NCBI GenBank assembly: GCA_021413675.1
Contig: JAIOQA010000315.1
Location: 1 to 33,239 of the forward strand
Direction of reading: 5' to 3'
Length of the DNA stretch: 33,239 nucleotides
DNA from: Deltaproteobacteria bacterium
Lineage (GTDB): Bacteria > Myxococcota_A > Polyangia > Haliangiales > Haliangiaceae
Below the pieces are notes generated by a model, which was given only the letters and a program-made list of their open reading frames with translations, ran no database searches and was not told where the DNA came from. Within the stretch, counting starts at the first letter, position 1. Every line of letters begins with the position of its first letter. This document shows positions 8,801 to 20,588 of the stretch, one piece after another. The translations under genes were made by a program, and so were the position numbers.

Positions 8801-9635
8801 CATCACGGGCGCCGCGAAGGCGGCGCCGAGTGGTGGCGCCTGGGCGATCATCAAGAAGCGCTGGCGCGGCTGGCTGCGCGCGTTCCACCGCGACCTCGGC
8901 TACCTCGTCGTCGGGCTGACGCTCATCTACGCGGTGAGTGGCCTGGCGATCAACCACCTCGCCGACTGGGATCCGAACTTCACGACCCATCACACCGAGC
9001 GCACGATCGACAAGCTGCCGGCCGAGCTGCCCGACGACGTCGCGATCGCGCGGGCCGCGGCGGCGCTCGGTGTCGAACCGCCGGAAGGGGCCGCGCGGTA
9101 CGGCGACGAGATCCACTTCGACTGGCCCGATCGCAACATCGTGGTCTACGGCGACAGCGGCCTGGTCATCGACGACGGCCGCGAGTCGCGGTTCTTCCTG
9201 CGGGTCGCCAACTGGCTGCACTACAACCGCGGCAAGAAGGCGTGGACCTACGTCGCGGATGCGTACGCGATCATCTTGCTGTACCTGGCGATCAGCGGGC
9301 TCTTCATGATCAAGGGCCGGCTCGGGCTCAAGTGGCGCGGGCTCATCCTCGTCACGCTGGGCGCTGGCGTGCCGACGCTCTATGTCGTGATCTCGGGCGG
9401 CCCGAGCGCGAAGCACGAGGCGACCGCCGCGGTGCCCACGGCCGAGGGCGCAGCGACGCCCGATGCGCCTGCGCCGGAGCCGCCGCCCGACCGGATGCCG
9501 GAACGCCCGCCGGTGCGCACGCCGATGCACGGCGAGGACACGCCAGCCGAGGGCACGCGACCGCCGGTGCGCACGCCGATGCATGGCGAGGCGCCCGAGG
9601 CCCCCATGGCACCCATGGCGCCGCACACGCCGTAG
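8793..9635 (+). CDS. PepSY-type membrane protein, probable electron-transfer partner of the Mo enzyme
   Basis: A 280-residue membrane protein. Predicted membrane segments lie at ~37-54 (LVVGLTLIYAVSGLAINHL), ~155-174 (ADAYAIILLYLAISGLFM) and ~183-201. His32 (AFHRDLGY) and His55 lie at the ends of the first and His143 (NWLHYNRG) before the second, in the positions where PepSY_TM and related proteins bind haem b. The 70-135 loop between them resembles a PepSY domain. The C-terminal ~75 residues are Pro/Ala-rich with a duplicated RPPVRTPMHGE motif. The start overlaps the Mo-enzyme stop by 8 bp, with a GGAAGAG ribosome site inside that gene, so the products are probably made together. Haem binding and electron delivery to the Mo enzyme are inferred from context, not shown. 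Confidence 0.8.
   Translation: MPDITGAAKAAPSGGAWAIIKKRWRGWLRAFHRDLGYLVVGLTLIYAVSGLAINHLADWDPNFTTHHTERTIDKLPAELPDDVAIARAAAALGVEPPEGAARYGDEIHFDWPDRNIVVYGDSGLVIDDGRESRFFLRVANWLHYNRGKKAWTYVADAYAIILLYLAISGLFMIKGRLGLKWRGLILVTLGAGVPTLYVVISGGPSAKHEATAAVPTAEGAATPDAPAPEPPPDRMPERPPVRTPMHGEDTPAEGTRPPVRTPMHGEAPEAPMAPMAPHTP
9507..9591 (+). repeat. Two 31-bp direct repeats with 54-bp period in the PepSY-type gene
   Basis: Copies at 9507-9537 and 9561-9591 differ at one base (GCACGG versus GCATGG). They encode PPVRTPMHGE twice in the disordered tail. Confidence 0.85.
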
Positions 9636-9664
9636 CGCCCGACCTGCTACCGTCCGGCGCGCGC

Positions 9665-10783
9665 ATGACCCAGCACGTCGCCCTCCGACCCGCGATCGCG
9701 GCGATCCTCGACGAGCGCCGCGCCGCGCCCGCGCTGGTCTTCGACCTGGCGCGGATCGCCGAGACGATGGCGCGCACCGCCGCCGCCGGCCGGCGCCACG
9801 GCGTGCGCGTGCTGTTCGCGACCAAGTCGTTCCCCGCGGCGCCGGTGCTGCGGCTCGCGCGCGATCACCTCGACGGCTTCGATGCGGCCAACCCCGGCGA
9901 GCTCGCGCTGCTCGGCGCGCTCGCCCGCGACCGCATCGTGTCGATCACCGACCCCGCGGTCGGCGCGCTCGACGGCGCCGCCCTCGCCGCCTGCGATCCG
10001 TGGATCTCGTGCGAGGACGCCGATCGCGCCGCTGCTGCGCCGGCGGCCTCGCGCATCGCGATCCGGATCGCGGCCTCGCACCTCGTGCCTGGCGACGACG
10101 CGGTCGGCGGCGTGGCGCTCGGCGACGGCTCGCGCACCAGCCGGTTCGGCGTGCGCCCCGGCGAGCTCGGCGCGCGCGAGGCGCTCGGCGCGATCCTGCG
10201 CGCCGGTGGCAACCGCGTGCGCGGCCTGCACATCCACCACGGCGGCGTCGCGATGGCGGCGCCCGCGCGGCTGCTCGCGACCGCGGCGGCGGCGCTGCGC
10301 CTCGCCGACGAGCATCGCCTGCCGCTGTCGTGGCTCAACCTCGGCGGCGGCCTGCACCTGCTCGGCGATCGCCTCGACGAGACGTTCGCCGCGCTGCGCG
10401 CGCTGGTGCCGCCGTCGATCGAGCTCGCGGTCGAGCCCGGCCGGCTGTTCGCCAGCGGCGCCGGCTTCGCGGTCGGGCGCGTGCGCGCGGCGCGCGAGCT
10501 GGCCGAGGTCAGCCTGCGCGTCGTCGATCTGTCGCGCGCGTGCCACCTGAAGTGGCAGCAGCCGTCGGTGATCGCGCGCCCCGCGAAGACAGGTGAAGCC
10601 CGGCGCGTGCTCTTCACCGGACCGACCTGTTACGAGGACGATCTGATCGGCGAATGGAAGCTCGCGCCGAGCAACTACCCGGTGGGCGCGGCGCTCGCGC
10701 TCACCAACGTCAACGGCTATGCGGTCGGCTGGAACACCGGCTTCGGCGGCGTGGCGCCCGCCGAGGTCGTCTGGGTCGAGTAA
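9665..10783 (+). CDS. Fold-III PLP-dependent decarboxylase (ornithine/diaminopimelate decarboxylase superfamily)
   Basis: A 372-residue cytosolic enzyme. An alanine-racemase-like barrel holds the PLP lysine Lys54 in VLFATKSFP, FDAANPGEL (73-80), TSRFGV (159-163), GLHIHHGG (188-194), the phosphate-binding NLGGGLHLL (225-233) and EPGR (257-260). The C-terminal sheet domain carries GPTCYEDDL at 319-327, equal to the GPxC-x-x-D active-site segment that comes from the partner subunit. All key residues are present, so it should be active. Bacterial homologues decarboxylate diaminopimelate, ornithine, lysine, arginine or carboxynorspermidine; the sequence alone does not tell me which. The agmatine genes within 8 kb make a polyamine role plausible. 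The ATG at 9665 lies 29 bp after the PepSY gene and may be co-transcribed. It is convergent with hsp20. Confidence 0.85.
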   Translation: MTQHVALRPAIAAILDERRAAPALVFDLARIAETMARTAAAGRRHGVRVLFATKSFPAAPVLRLARDHLDGFDAANPGELALLGALARDRIVSITDPAVGALDGAALAACDPWISCEDADRAAAAPAASRIAIRIAASHLVPGDDAVGGVALGDGSRTSRFGVRPGELGAREALGAILRAGGNRVRGLHIHHGGVAMAAPARLLATAAAALRLADEHRLPLSWLNLGGGLHLLGDRLDETFAALRALVPPSIELAVEPGRLFASGAGFAVGRVRAARELAEVSLRVVDLSRACHLKWQQPSVIARPAKTGEARRVLFTGPTCYEDDLIGEWKLAPSNYPVGAALALTNVNGYAVGWNTGFGGVAPAEVVWVE

Positions 10784-10793
10784 GCCGAGCTGA

Positions 10794-11225
10794 TCAGGCC
10801 TTCTTGAGCTCGATCTTGCGCGGCTTGGCCTGGACCTTCTTGCCGATGGTCAGCTGCAGCACGCCCTGCTCGAGCCGCGCCTCGACCTTCTCGGCGTCTG
10901 CAGACTCGGGCAGCCCGAAGCTGCGCGAGAACGAGCCGAACTGCCGCTCGTAAACGTAGAAGCTGTCGCCTTCCTGGCGCTGCTCGGCGGCGCGGCTGCC
11001 GCTGATCGACAGGACGCCGTTGTGGACCGAGACATCGAGGTCCGACTCCTTCACGCCCGGCAGGTCGGCGCGGACGACGAAGGCCTCGGCGGTCTCCTTC
11101 ACCTCGAAGGTCGGGGTGAAGGTCTGGGCGACGCGGCCGTAGGTGAAGGGATCCCAGCCGAGCAGCTCGCGAGCCAGGCCAAACGGGGAACGATCGGAAT
11201 CACGACGGGTGATGTGGAGAGACAT
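10794..11225 (-). CDS. Small heat shock protein (Hsp20/alpha-crystallin family)
   Basis: A 143-residue chaperone. The N-terminus MSLHITRRDSDRSPFGLARE is followed by an alpha-crystallin domain at ~40-130 (FTPTFEVKETAEAFVVRADLPGV, then YERQFGSFSRSFGLPE, then the family-typical A-x-LEQGVLQLTI). It ends in a Lys-rich KPRKIELKKA tail. It holds unfolding proteins for refolding in the cytosol. The ATG at 11225 has an AGGAG ribosome site at 11233-11237, 7 nt away. It appears monocistronic; an inverted repeat at 11254-11273 may regulate it. The arrangement is not CIRCE, and I see no convincing sigma-32 promoter. Confidence 0.93.
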   Translation of the reverse strand: MSLHITRRDSDRSPFGLARELLGWDPFTYGRVAQTFTPTFEVKETAEAFVVRADLPGVKESDLDVSVHNGVLSISGSRAAEQRQEGDSFYVYERQFGSFSRSFGLPESADAEKVEARLEQGVLQLTIGKKVQAKPRKIELKKA

Positions 11226-11253
11226 GTTGAAGCTCCTGTGTAGGGAGTTGGTT

Positions 11254-11273
11254 GTGCTCCGATCGGTAAGCAC
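11254..11273. promoter_or_regulatory. Inverted repeat upstream of hsp20
   Basis: GTGCT, 10 nt containing CCGATCGG, AGCAC. It lies 29 bp upstream of the hsp20 start codon. The arms resemble CIRCE half-sites in inside-out order, so it is not a true CIRCE element. It may be an operator or a leader hairpin. Confidence 0.3.
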
Positions 11274-11358
11274 GCGCGGCGTCCGCGCAACGGCTTGACG
11301 CGCGCGGGGACGGTGGTTACCGGGGCCGATCCTCGTCAGGAACGGCACCAGATTCCCG

Positions 11359-14895
<3,537 letters not shown>

Positions 14896-14898
14896 AGG

Positions 14899-15801
14899 CT
14901 AGCCCAGGAGGATGCGCGCGGCGCAGCGCGGCCGGTCGAGCGGCTCGCCCTCGCCGACGAGCACGCCGACGATGCCGGGCCGATCGCCGAGCAGGAACGC
15001 GCGCACGTGCACGCGCACGCGATCGCCGGCGAAGCTCGGCTTGCGGTACGCGATGTCGAGGTGGCGGACCAGCACGTTGCGGCTGCGGCCGTGCTCCGCG
15101 AGGCGGCGCAGCGCGGCCTCGGCGAACAGCCGCGGATAGACCAGCGAGTTGACGTGCTGATTGGAGTCGGTGTGATCGAGCCCGAAGCAGATCTCGGTCG
15201 GATCGACGCGGAAGTCGTCGTCGATCGCGACCGCGCCCTCGGGCAGCTGGCGCGCCGTGTCGGCGCCAGGAAACGCGTAGTCCGCGGTCGGCTCGGCGAC
15301 GCCCTCGACATCGAGGCGCGTGACCTTGCGCTCGGCCGGCGGCGCGAACAGCTTGGTGAACATGTGCTCGGCGAACAGCCGACCCGCGACCACCATCGGG
15401 CCCGGACCGGAGGGCGGCATCATGCGGCCGCTCGGCCCGCGAACCTCGACCCACATGTTCATGAACAGCCGCTCGACAACGCCATCCGGCGCGTGCCGCG
15501 CGAGCTCGTAGCCGCCGGTGCCCTCGATGCTCTGATCGACGCGGATCGCCGCGTCGGTTCCATCGACGGTGAGCCGGGTCAAGATCGGCACGATGCCGCG
15601 CTGCTGCACCTGCTTCGGCGAAAGCTTGTTGCGCAGCGCGCGCCAGACCGTCCAGCCCAGCGCCGGCGGCAGCGCCGTCATCATCATGCGGCCATCCTGC
15701 GCCAGGTCCTCGTAGCGCAGCTGGAACTCCGCCGTGGCCACATGGTCCGCCGGAAGCTCCGGCATCGGCGGCGACGGGAACGGCGACGGGCGGATCGACA
15801 T
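14899..15801 (-). CDS. Double-hotdog acyl thioesterase-like protein
   Basis: From ATG 15801 the protein has 300 residues. The first part ([25 protein letters not shown]-type strands, [15 protein letters not shown]) and the last part ([21 protein letters not shown], then [14 protein letters not shown]) look like two hotdog domains, as in acyl-ACP thioesterases. The D-x-x-x-x-x-H-V-N-x-x-x-Y pattern is the 4-hydroxybenzoyl-CoA/acyl-ACP thioesterase active-site signature. It is expected to hydrolyse an acyl-CoA or acyl-ACP in the cytosol; chain preference is unknown. The start is ambiguous: 15807 (two codons earlier) and 15867 are in frame, none with a good ribosome site. The gene precedes the oxoprolinase gene by 3 nt and is divergent from hrpB. 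Confidence 0.8.
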   Translation of the reverse strand: MSIRPSPFPSPPMPELPADHVATAEFQLRYEDLAQDGRMMMTALPPALGWTVWRALRNKLSPKQVQQRGIVPILTRLTVDGTDAAIRVDQSIEGTGGYELARHAPDGVVERLFMNMWVEVRGPSGRMMPPSGPGPMVVAGRLFAEHMFTKLFAPPAERKVTRLDVEGVAEPTADYAFPGADTARQLPEGAVAIDDDFRVDPTEICFGLDHTDSNQHVNSLVYPRLFAEAALRRLAEHGRSRNVLVRHLDIAYRKPSFAGDRVRVHVRAFLLGDRPGIVGVLVGEGEPLDRPRCAARILLG

Positions 15802-15892
15802 CACCATCACTGTAACGACAATCGACTGCCGGTGACCACGGCTGTCGTTCCCGTACCCGTGCGACATCCCGACGGAGATTCACCCCGTCGAG

Positions 15893-15994
15893 GTTGACGT
15901 GATCGTTGACTCCTTCGTTGTCGTCGACGTTGTCGTTGACTCCCTCGTTGACGGCGACGGCGACGGCGACGACACCCTTGACGGCGACGGCGCC
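15893..15994 (+). repeat. Hexamer-register GTTGAC/GGCGAC array upstream of hrpB
   Basis: Read in 6-bp steps from 15893, the stretch is made of related hexamers. GTTGAC occurs at 15893, 15905, 15935 and 15947; GTTGTC at 15917 and 15929; GTCGAC at 15923; CTTGAC at 15977; and GGCGAC at 15953, 15959, 15965 and 15983. Spacers are GTGATC, TCCTTC and TCCCTC. It lies in the intergenic space before hrpB. Confidence 0.7.
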
Positions 15995-16041
15995 CGCGTC
16001 CCATCGCATCGCTCCCCATCTGCGGTAGCGTCCCCCCCGCC

Positions 16042-18612
16042 GTGCTCGCCCCCCTCCCCATCGACGACGTCCTCCCCGCCCTGCGCGCGGCCGTCGTCTC
16101 TGGCGGCGCCGCCGTCCTGGTCGCCCCGCCCGGCGCCGGCAAGACCACGCGCGTCCCCGGCGCGATCCTCGACGCCGGCCTCGCGGCCACCGGCGACATC
16201 GTCGTCCTCGAGCCTCGCCGCCTCGCCGCCCGCCTCTCCGCCGCCCGCGTCGCCCACGAGCGCCACACCGCGCTCGGCGGCGAGATCGGCTACGAGGTCC
16301 GCTTCGATCGCAAGGTCGGCAACGCCACGCGCATTCGCTACGTCACCGAGGGCATCCTCACCCGCCGGCTCCTCGACGATCCCACGCTCCGCGACACCGG
16401 CTGCGTGATCATCGACGAGTTCCACGAGCGCCACCTCGCCTCCGATCTCGCGCTCGCCGCCGTCGCCCGCCTCCGCGCCGGCCCGCGCCCCGATCTCCGC
16501 GTCATCGTGATGTCCGCGACCCTCGACGCCGAGCCGGTCGCCGCCTTCCTGCGCGCGCCGATCATCGTGTCCGAAGGCCGGACATTCCCGGTCGCCCTCG
16601 AGTACCTCGACCAGCCCGACGATCGCCACCTCTCCAAACAGGTCGTGACCGCGGTCCGCCGCCTGCTCACCGAGTCGCTCGACGGCGACGTCCTGGTCTT
16701 CCTGCCCGGCGCCGCCGAGATCCGCCACGCCACCGAGGATCTCGCCGAGGTCGCGGCGCGCCACGATCTCGCGGTCGTGCCGCTGCACGGCGATCTCTCC
16801 GCCGACGAGCAGGACCGCGCGATCGCGCGCTCGCCGAAGCGCAAGATCATCCTCTCGACCAACGTCGCCGAGACCTCCGTGACGATCGACGGCGTGGTCG
16901 CGGTGATCGACTCCGGCGTCGCCCGCGTCGCGCGCCACTCGCCGTGGTCGGGCCTGCCCGCGCTCCTCATCGAGCCGATCAGCCGGGCCAGCGCGGCCCA
17001 GCGCGCCGGTCGCGCCGGCCGCACGCGCCCCGGCCGCTGCCTGCGGCTCTACACCCGCCACGATCACGATCTGCGCCGCGCCCACGACGCGCCCGAGGTC
17101 TCGCGCGCCGATCTCGCCGAGGCCGCGCTCGAGCTCTACGCCGCCGGCGTCTCGCCGCTCGATCCGCGCGCGTGGTTCGAGCCGCCGCCCGAGCCCGCGA
17201 TCCGCGCCGCCGACGACCTGCTCCACCGCCTCGGCGCGATCGCCACCACCACGGCGCCAGCCCTGACCGCCACCGGCCGGCGCATGCTGCGCTTCCCCGC
17301 GCACCCGCGTCAGGCCCGCATCCTCGTCGAGGCCGAGCGCCGCGGCGTGGCCAGCGAGGGCGCGATCATCGCCGCCGCGCTGGGCGCCCGCGAGCTACGC
17401 GCCGAGCGTCGCACCAGCTTCGGCGCCGGCCAGCGCTCCGCGCGCCTCGCGTCGTCGTCCGATCTCATCGACGATCTCGACGCGATGCTCGGCGCGCGCG
17501 ACGGCGGCCTGCGCGGCGATCGCCTGCTCAGCCTCGGCCTCGATCACGCGGCCGCGCACCAGGTCGATCGCGCCGCGCGCCAGCTCGAGCGCCTCACCGA
17601 TCGCCGCGCCGCCACCACTCCCATCCCGACCACCGCCGACGCCGTCGACGCCGCCCTCGAGGTCGCGATCCTCACCGGCTATCCCGATCGCGTCGCGCGC
17701 CGCCGCACCGCGCGCTCGACCGAGTTCGTCCTCGCCGGCGGCGGCAGCGCGACGATCGCGCCGACCTCGTCGGTGATCGACGCCGAGCTGATCGTCGCGG
17801 TCGACGTGGGCGAGACCGGCGATCGCGGCCGGTCCTCCAGGGTCACGATCCGCCGCGCCTCGCGCATCGATCCGGCGTGGCTGCTCGATCTCTACCTCGA
17901 TCGCATCAAGGACGAGGACGATCTGATCTGGAACCGCGATCGCTCGCGCGTCGAGCGCCGCACCCGCCTGGTCTACGACGGCCTGGCGATCGACGAGCAG
18001 CAGGACGTCGAGGGCGCGCGACGCGCGGGCACCGCGGCCAGCGCGGTCCTGGCGCGCGAGGCGATCGCCGCCGGCATCGATCGCTTCGTCGACGCCGCGC
18101 GCTTCGCCGCCTGGCGCGCGCGCATCGCGTTCGCCTCGGCCCACGCCCCCGCCACCTCCGGCCTGCGCCCGCTCACCGACGACGAGCTCGCCAACCTCGT
18201 CGGCCGCGCCTGCGATGGCCTGATCTCCTTCGACGAGCTGCGCAAGGCCGATCTCATGTCGCTGCTCGACGGCGCGCTCGCGCCGCACCGCGCGCTGATC
18301 GATCGCCTCGCGCCCGGCCACCTCGGCCTGCCGCGCCGCCGCCGGGTCGAGATCCACTACGAGCTCGATCGCCCGCCGTGGATCGCCTCGCGCATGCAGG
18401 ACTTCTTCGGGCTCGCGCGCGCGCCCGCGGTCGCCGACGGCGCGGTGCCCCTGGTGCTGCACCTCCTCGCCCCCAACCAGCGCCCGGTCCAGGTCACCCA
18501 GGACCTCCCCGGCTTCTGGGTCAAGCACTACCCGGCGCTGCGCCGCGAGCTGTCTCGCAAGTACCCGCGCCACCAGTGGCCCGAAGATCCGACGGTCTTC
18601 ATCGACGAGTAG
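16042..18612 (+). CDS. hrpB: ATP-dependent RNA helicase HrpB
   Basis: An 856-residue DEAH-family helicase. Walker A APPGAGKTT is at 28-36, the DEAH-box position reads DEFH at 125-128 (normal for HrpB), motif III SAT at 158-160, then GRTFPV and motif V STNVAETSVTIDGV. Motif VI QRAGRAGRTRPGRCLRLY is in the second RecA domain. A helicase-associated domain and the HrpB-specific C-terminal domain follow, with PRRRRVEIHYE, RMQDFFGLARAP and KHYPALRRELSRKYPRHQWPEDP closing the protein. Length fits the family (~820-860). The start is GTG at 16042, directly before the first conserved residues; no clear Shine-Dalgarno precedes it. The cellular RNA target of HrpB is not known in general. The secreted hydrolase gene begins 24 bp downstream. 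Confidence 0.95.
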   Translation: MLAPLPIDDVLPALRAAVVSGGAAVLVAPPGAGKTTRVPGAILDAGLAATGDIVVLEPRRLAARLSAARVAHERHTALGGEIGYEVRFDRKVGNATRIRYVTEGILTRRLLDDPTLRDTGCVIIDEFHERHLASDLALAAVARLRAGPRPDLRVIVMSATLDAEPVAAFLRAPIIVSEGRTFPVALEYLDQPDDRHLSKQVVTAVRRLLTESLDGDVLVFLPGAAEIRHATEDLAEVAARHDLAVVPLHGDLSADEQDRAIARSPKRKIILSTNVAETSVTIDGVVAVIDSGVARVARHSPWSGLPALLIEPISRASAAQRAGRAGRTRPGRCLRLYTRHDHDLRRAHDAPEVSRADLAEAALELYAAGVSPLDPRAWFEPPPEPAIRAADDLLHRLGAIATTTAPALTATGRRMLRFPAHPRQARILVEAERRGVASEGAIIAAALGARELRAERRTSFGAGQRSARLASSSDLIDDLDAMLGARDGGLRGDRLLSLGLDHAAAHQVDRAARQLERLTDRRAATTPIPTTADAVDAALEVAILTGYPDRVARRRTARSTEFVLAGGGSATIAPTSSVIDAELIVAVDVGETGDRGRSSRVTIRRASRIDPAWLLDLYLDRIKDEDDLIWNRDRSRVERRTRLVYDGLAIDEQQDVEGARRAGTAASAVLAREAIAAGIDRFVDAARFAAWRARIAFASAHAPATSGLRPLTDDELANLVGRACDGLISFDELRKADLMSLLDGALAPHRALIDRLAPGHLGLPRRRRVEIHYELDRPPWIASRMQDFFGLARAPAVADGAVPLVLHLLAPNQRPVQVTQDLPGFWVKHYPALRRELSRKYPRHQWPEDPTVFIDE

Positions 18613-18636
18613 CCGGCGGCACGTCATGCTCGGTCG

Positions 18637-19326
18637 ATGCGATCTCCCGCGCTCCTCGTGACGATCGCCGCGGTCGCGATCACCGCGCGCATCGCAACCG
18701 CCCACGCCGCCCCGACCGCGCCGTGCGCCCGCTGCACGCTCGACGTCCCCGCGTCGGCCACCGGACCGATGCCGCTGCTCGTCGTCCTCCACGGCGATCG
18801 CGAGCGCGCCACCGCCGCGCGCGATCGCTGGCGCGCCGCCGCGAAGGACCGCGGCTGGGCGCTGCTCTCCCTCCAATGCCCCACCGATCTCGGCTGCACC
18901 GACAGCTGGTGGAAGTGGGACGGCGAGCCCGCGTGGATCGAGGCCCAGGTCGCCGCGGTCGCCGCGCAGGTCGACATCGATCCGGCGCGCGTCTACCTCG
19001 CCGGCTGGTCGGGCGGCTCCACGTACCTCGGCAAGCACGCGACCGCGTGGACCGACACCTTCGCGGCGGTCGTCATCCACGGCGGCGGCAGTCCGCCCGA
19101 CACCTACGGCTGCCCGTCGCGCGCGCTGCCCGCCTACTTCCTCGTCGGCGACAAGAACCCGCTGCACTACCTCATGAAGGATCTGCGCACGTGGTTCGCC
19201 GACTGCGATCAGGAGCTGACCTGGGATCTCGTGAAGGGCGGCGCGCACGAGGACGAGTCGCGCGCGCTGACCCGCGCCAAGGGCGTGGCGATCCTCGACT
19301 GGCTCGCCGCGCGCGCCCGCGAGTAG
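18637..19326 (+). CDS. Secreted alpha/beta-hydrolase (esterase/feruloyl-esterase-like)
   Basis: A 229-residue protein with a Sec signal peptide (MRSPALLVTIAAVAITA, cleavage probably near AHA at 22-24) and no lipobox. An alpha/beta-hydrolase fold follows: PLLVVLHGD (46-54), the nucleophile elbow GWSGGS with Ser125, VGDKNPLHY with Asp172, and GGAHED with His204. A full Ser-Asp-His triad is therefore visible. The layout resembles LpqC/poly-hydroxybutyrate depolymerase-type esterases. Several Cys (30, 33, 81, 87, 159, 190) fit disulfides in an exported enzyme. The substrate is unknown. It starts 24 bp after hrpB and may be co-transcribed, though a functional link is doubtful. It is convergent with the small genes at 19335-19807. 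Confidence 0.8.
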   Translation: MRSPALLVTIAAVAITARIATAHAAPTAPCARCTLDVPASATGPMPLLVVLHGDRERATAARDRWRAAAKDRGWALLSLQCPTDLGCTDSWWKWDGEPAWIEAQVAAVAAQVDIDPARVYLAGWSGGSTYLGKHATAWTDTFAAVVIHGGGSPPDTYGCPSRALPAYFLVGDKNPLHYLMKDLRTWFADCDQELTWDLVKGGAHEDESRALTRAKGVAILDWLAARARE

Positions 19327-19334
19327 CCCCCCTC

Positions 19335-19592
19335 TCAGGCCGCGCGCACGGCGAGCCGCAGGCTGCGCGTGCCGGCGGCGATGATCCGCGCGGTGCGCGC
19401 GACCCGGAGCCGCGCGGCCTCGACCAGCCGCCGCTCCGCGCCTGCGGTCACGCCGAGCCGCGTTGCCAGCGCCCGCGCATCGGCGGCCAGGCGCTCGTAG
19501 CGCGCCGCCGCCGCGGCGTCCGCATCGACCGCGAGCACCACGAGCGCCTGCGCCTGCGCCCGCAGCGCGTGCGCCAGCTCCGCGCCGCTCAT
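19335..19592 (-). CDS. Small Ala/Arg-rich helical protein, unknown
   Basis: 85 residues, starting MSGAELAHALRAQAQALVVLAVDADA at ATG 19592. That ATG overlaps the stop of the upstream small gene as ATGA, so the two are translationally coupled. The sequence is almost wholly Ala, Arg and Leu with a regular amphipathic pattern and ends RTARIIAAGTRSLRLAVRAA. No signal peptide, Cys or known motif is seen. Base composition and coupling argue for a real gene, but I do not recognise the family. A helical partner subunit of the product encoded at 19589-19807 is an inference. Confidence 0.6.
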   Translation of the reverse strand: MSGAELAHALRAQAQALVVLAVDADAAAAARYERLAADARALATRLGVTAGAERRLVEAARLRVARTARIIAAGTRSLRLAVRAA

Positions 19593-19807
19593 GGCGCACC
19601 GCCCGGCGCGACCGCGGGGCGCCACCGCGCGACCACGCGGCCCACCCATCGCAGCCAGGTGGCCTCGATCCGGTACACGCTGAGCGCGTGGGGGCGCTCG
19701 ATGGTCAGGATCGCCGCCGAGGTGCCGCGCTTGTCGGCGCGGAGCTGCAGCGACGGACGCCCGAAGACGCGCGCGAACACGCGAGATGACAGGGACCTGG
19801 ATGGCAT
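19589..19807 (-). CDS. Small basic protein, unknown
   Basis: 72 residues from ATG 19807, with a perfect AGGAGGT ribosome site at 19813-19819, 5 nt away. This is one of the best in the window. The sequence MPSRSLSSRVFARVFG, then TSAAILTIERPHALSVYRIEATWLRWVGRVVARW, is basic, rich in Arg and Trp, and reads like a small beta-sheet protein. I do not recognise the family. The strong ribosome site and the ATGA overlap with the next gene make it very likely translated. The pair is divergent from yqgE across a 165-bp gap with no clear promoter. Confidence 0.65.
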   Translation of the reverse strand: MPSRSLSSRVFARVFGRPSLQLRADKRGTSAAILTIERPHALSVYRIEATWLRWVGRVVARWRPAVAPGGAP

Positions 19808-19972
19808 CGCGGACCTCCTGCCACGAGCATGGCCATCGATCATCTGTCGGTCGAATACCTAGTCTCGACGCGATCCCACGATTTTCTCGACGTGATGCGG
19901 GCGCGCTCCGTGCCCGCGCCCGCGACGAAGCGCGCGATGGCCAGCGCGCCGCGTCCATGAAACACTGCGCTC

Positions 19973-20563
19973 ATGGGCGGACGCGTGACCGAGACCCAGC
20001 TCGCTCCCGGCCTGCTGCTGGCGATGCCGCAGCTGGTCGATCCGAACTTCACGCGGTCGGTCGTGCTGATGATCGAGCACGACGCGCGCGGCTCGTTCGG
20101 GCTCGTCATCAACAACCCGAGCCCGATCAAGGCGGCCGCGCTGCTCAAGAGCCTCGAGATGCCGTGGCGCGGCGACGAGGACGAGAAGGTCTGGGCCGGC
20201 GGGCCCGTGAGCCCGGAGACCGGCTGGGTGCTGCACGAGCCGGTCGCGCAGGTCCGCGCGACCCGCGGCCTCGGGTCGAGCGGCGCGATCGCGGTGACGC
20301 CGCTGGTCACGCTGTCGACCTCGCCCGACAACCTGCGCGCGATCGCGGCGGCGCCGCCGTCGCGGATGCGGCTCCTGCTGGGCTACTCGGGCTGGGGCCC
20401 CGGCCAGCTCGCCTCCGAGATGGCCCGAGGGTCGTGGCTGTGCGCCGATCCGGATCCCGAGCTGATCTTCGACACGCCCGCCGACGAGATCTGGGCGCGC
20501 GCGCTGGCGACGCTCGGGGTCACCAACCCCGACACCGTCGTGCAGGGGACGGGCGTCAATTAA
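19973..20563 (+). CDS. yqgE: YqgE/AlgH family protein (UPF0301)
   Basis: A 196-residue cytosolic protein of the AlgH family. Typical segments: [55 protein letters not shown], and [19 protein letters not shown] followed by SWL. Length is normal (about 185-200). In Pseudomonas, AlgH affects alginate production, but the molecular activity is unsettled. The ATG at 19973 is used here; a GTG at 19985 with GGCGG ahead of it is an equally sound start and would drop four residues. It stands alone; the next gene begins 119 bp later after a UUCG hairpin. Confidence 0.92.
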   Translation: MGGRVTETQLAPGLLLAMPQLVDPNFTRSVVLMIEHDARGSFGLVINNPSPIKAAALLKSLEMPWRGDEDEKVWAGGPVSPETGWVLHEPVAQVRATRGLGSSGAIAVTPLVTLSTSPDNLRAIAAAPPSRMRLLLGYSGWGPGQLASEMARGSWLCADPDPELIFDTPADEIWARALATLGVTNPDTVVQGTGVN

Positions 20564-20588
20564 CTGACGTGATCGGCGTCGCAGCTCC

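Noticed and set aside
11254..11273. CIRCE element at hsp20
   Set aside because: Half-sites are in the wrong order and spacing; kept only as a generic inverted repeat.
16414..16425. DEFH instead of DEAH in the helicase
   Set aside because: DEFH is the normal form in HrpB proteins, so it is not a defect.
17395..19599. A 734-codon minus-strand frame opposite hrpB and the hydrolase
   Set aside because: No recognisable motifs and it spans two well-supported plus-strand genes and their gap.
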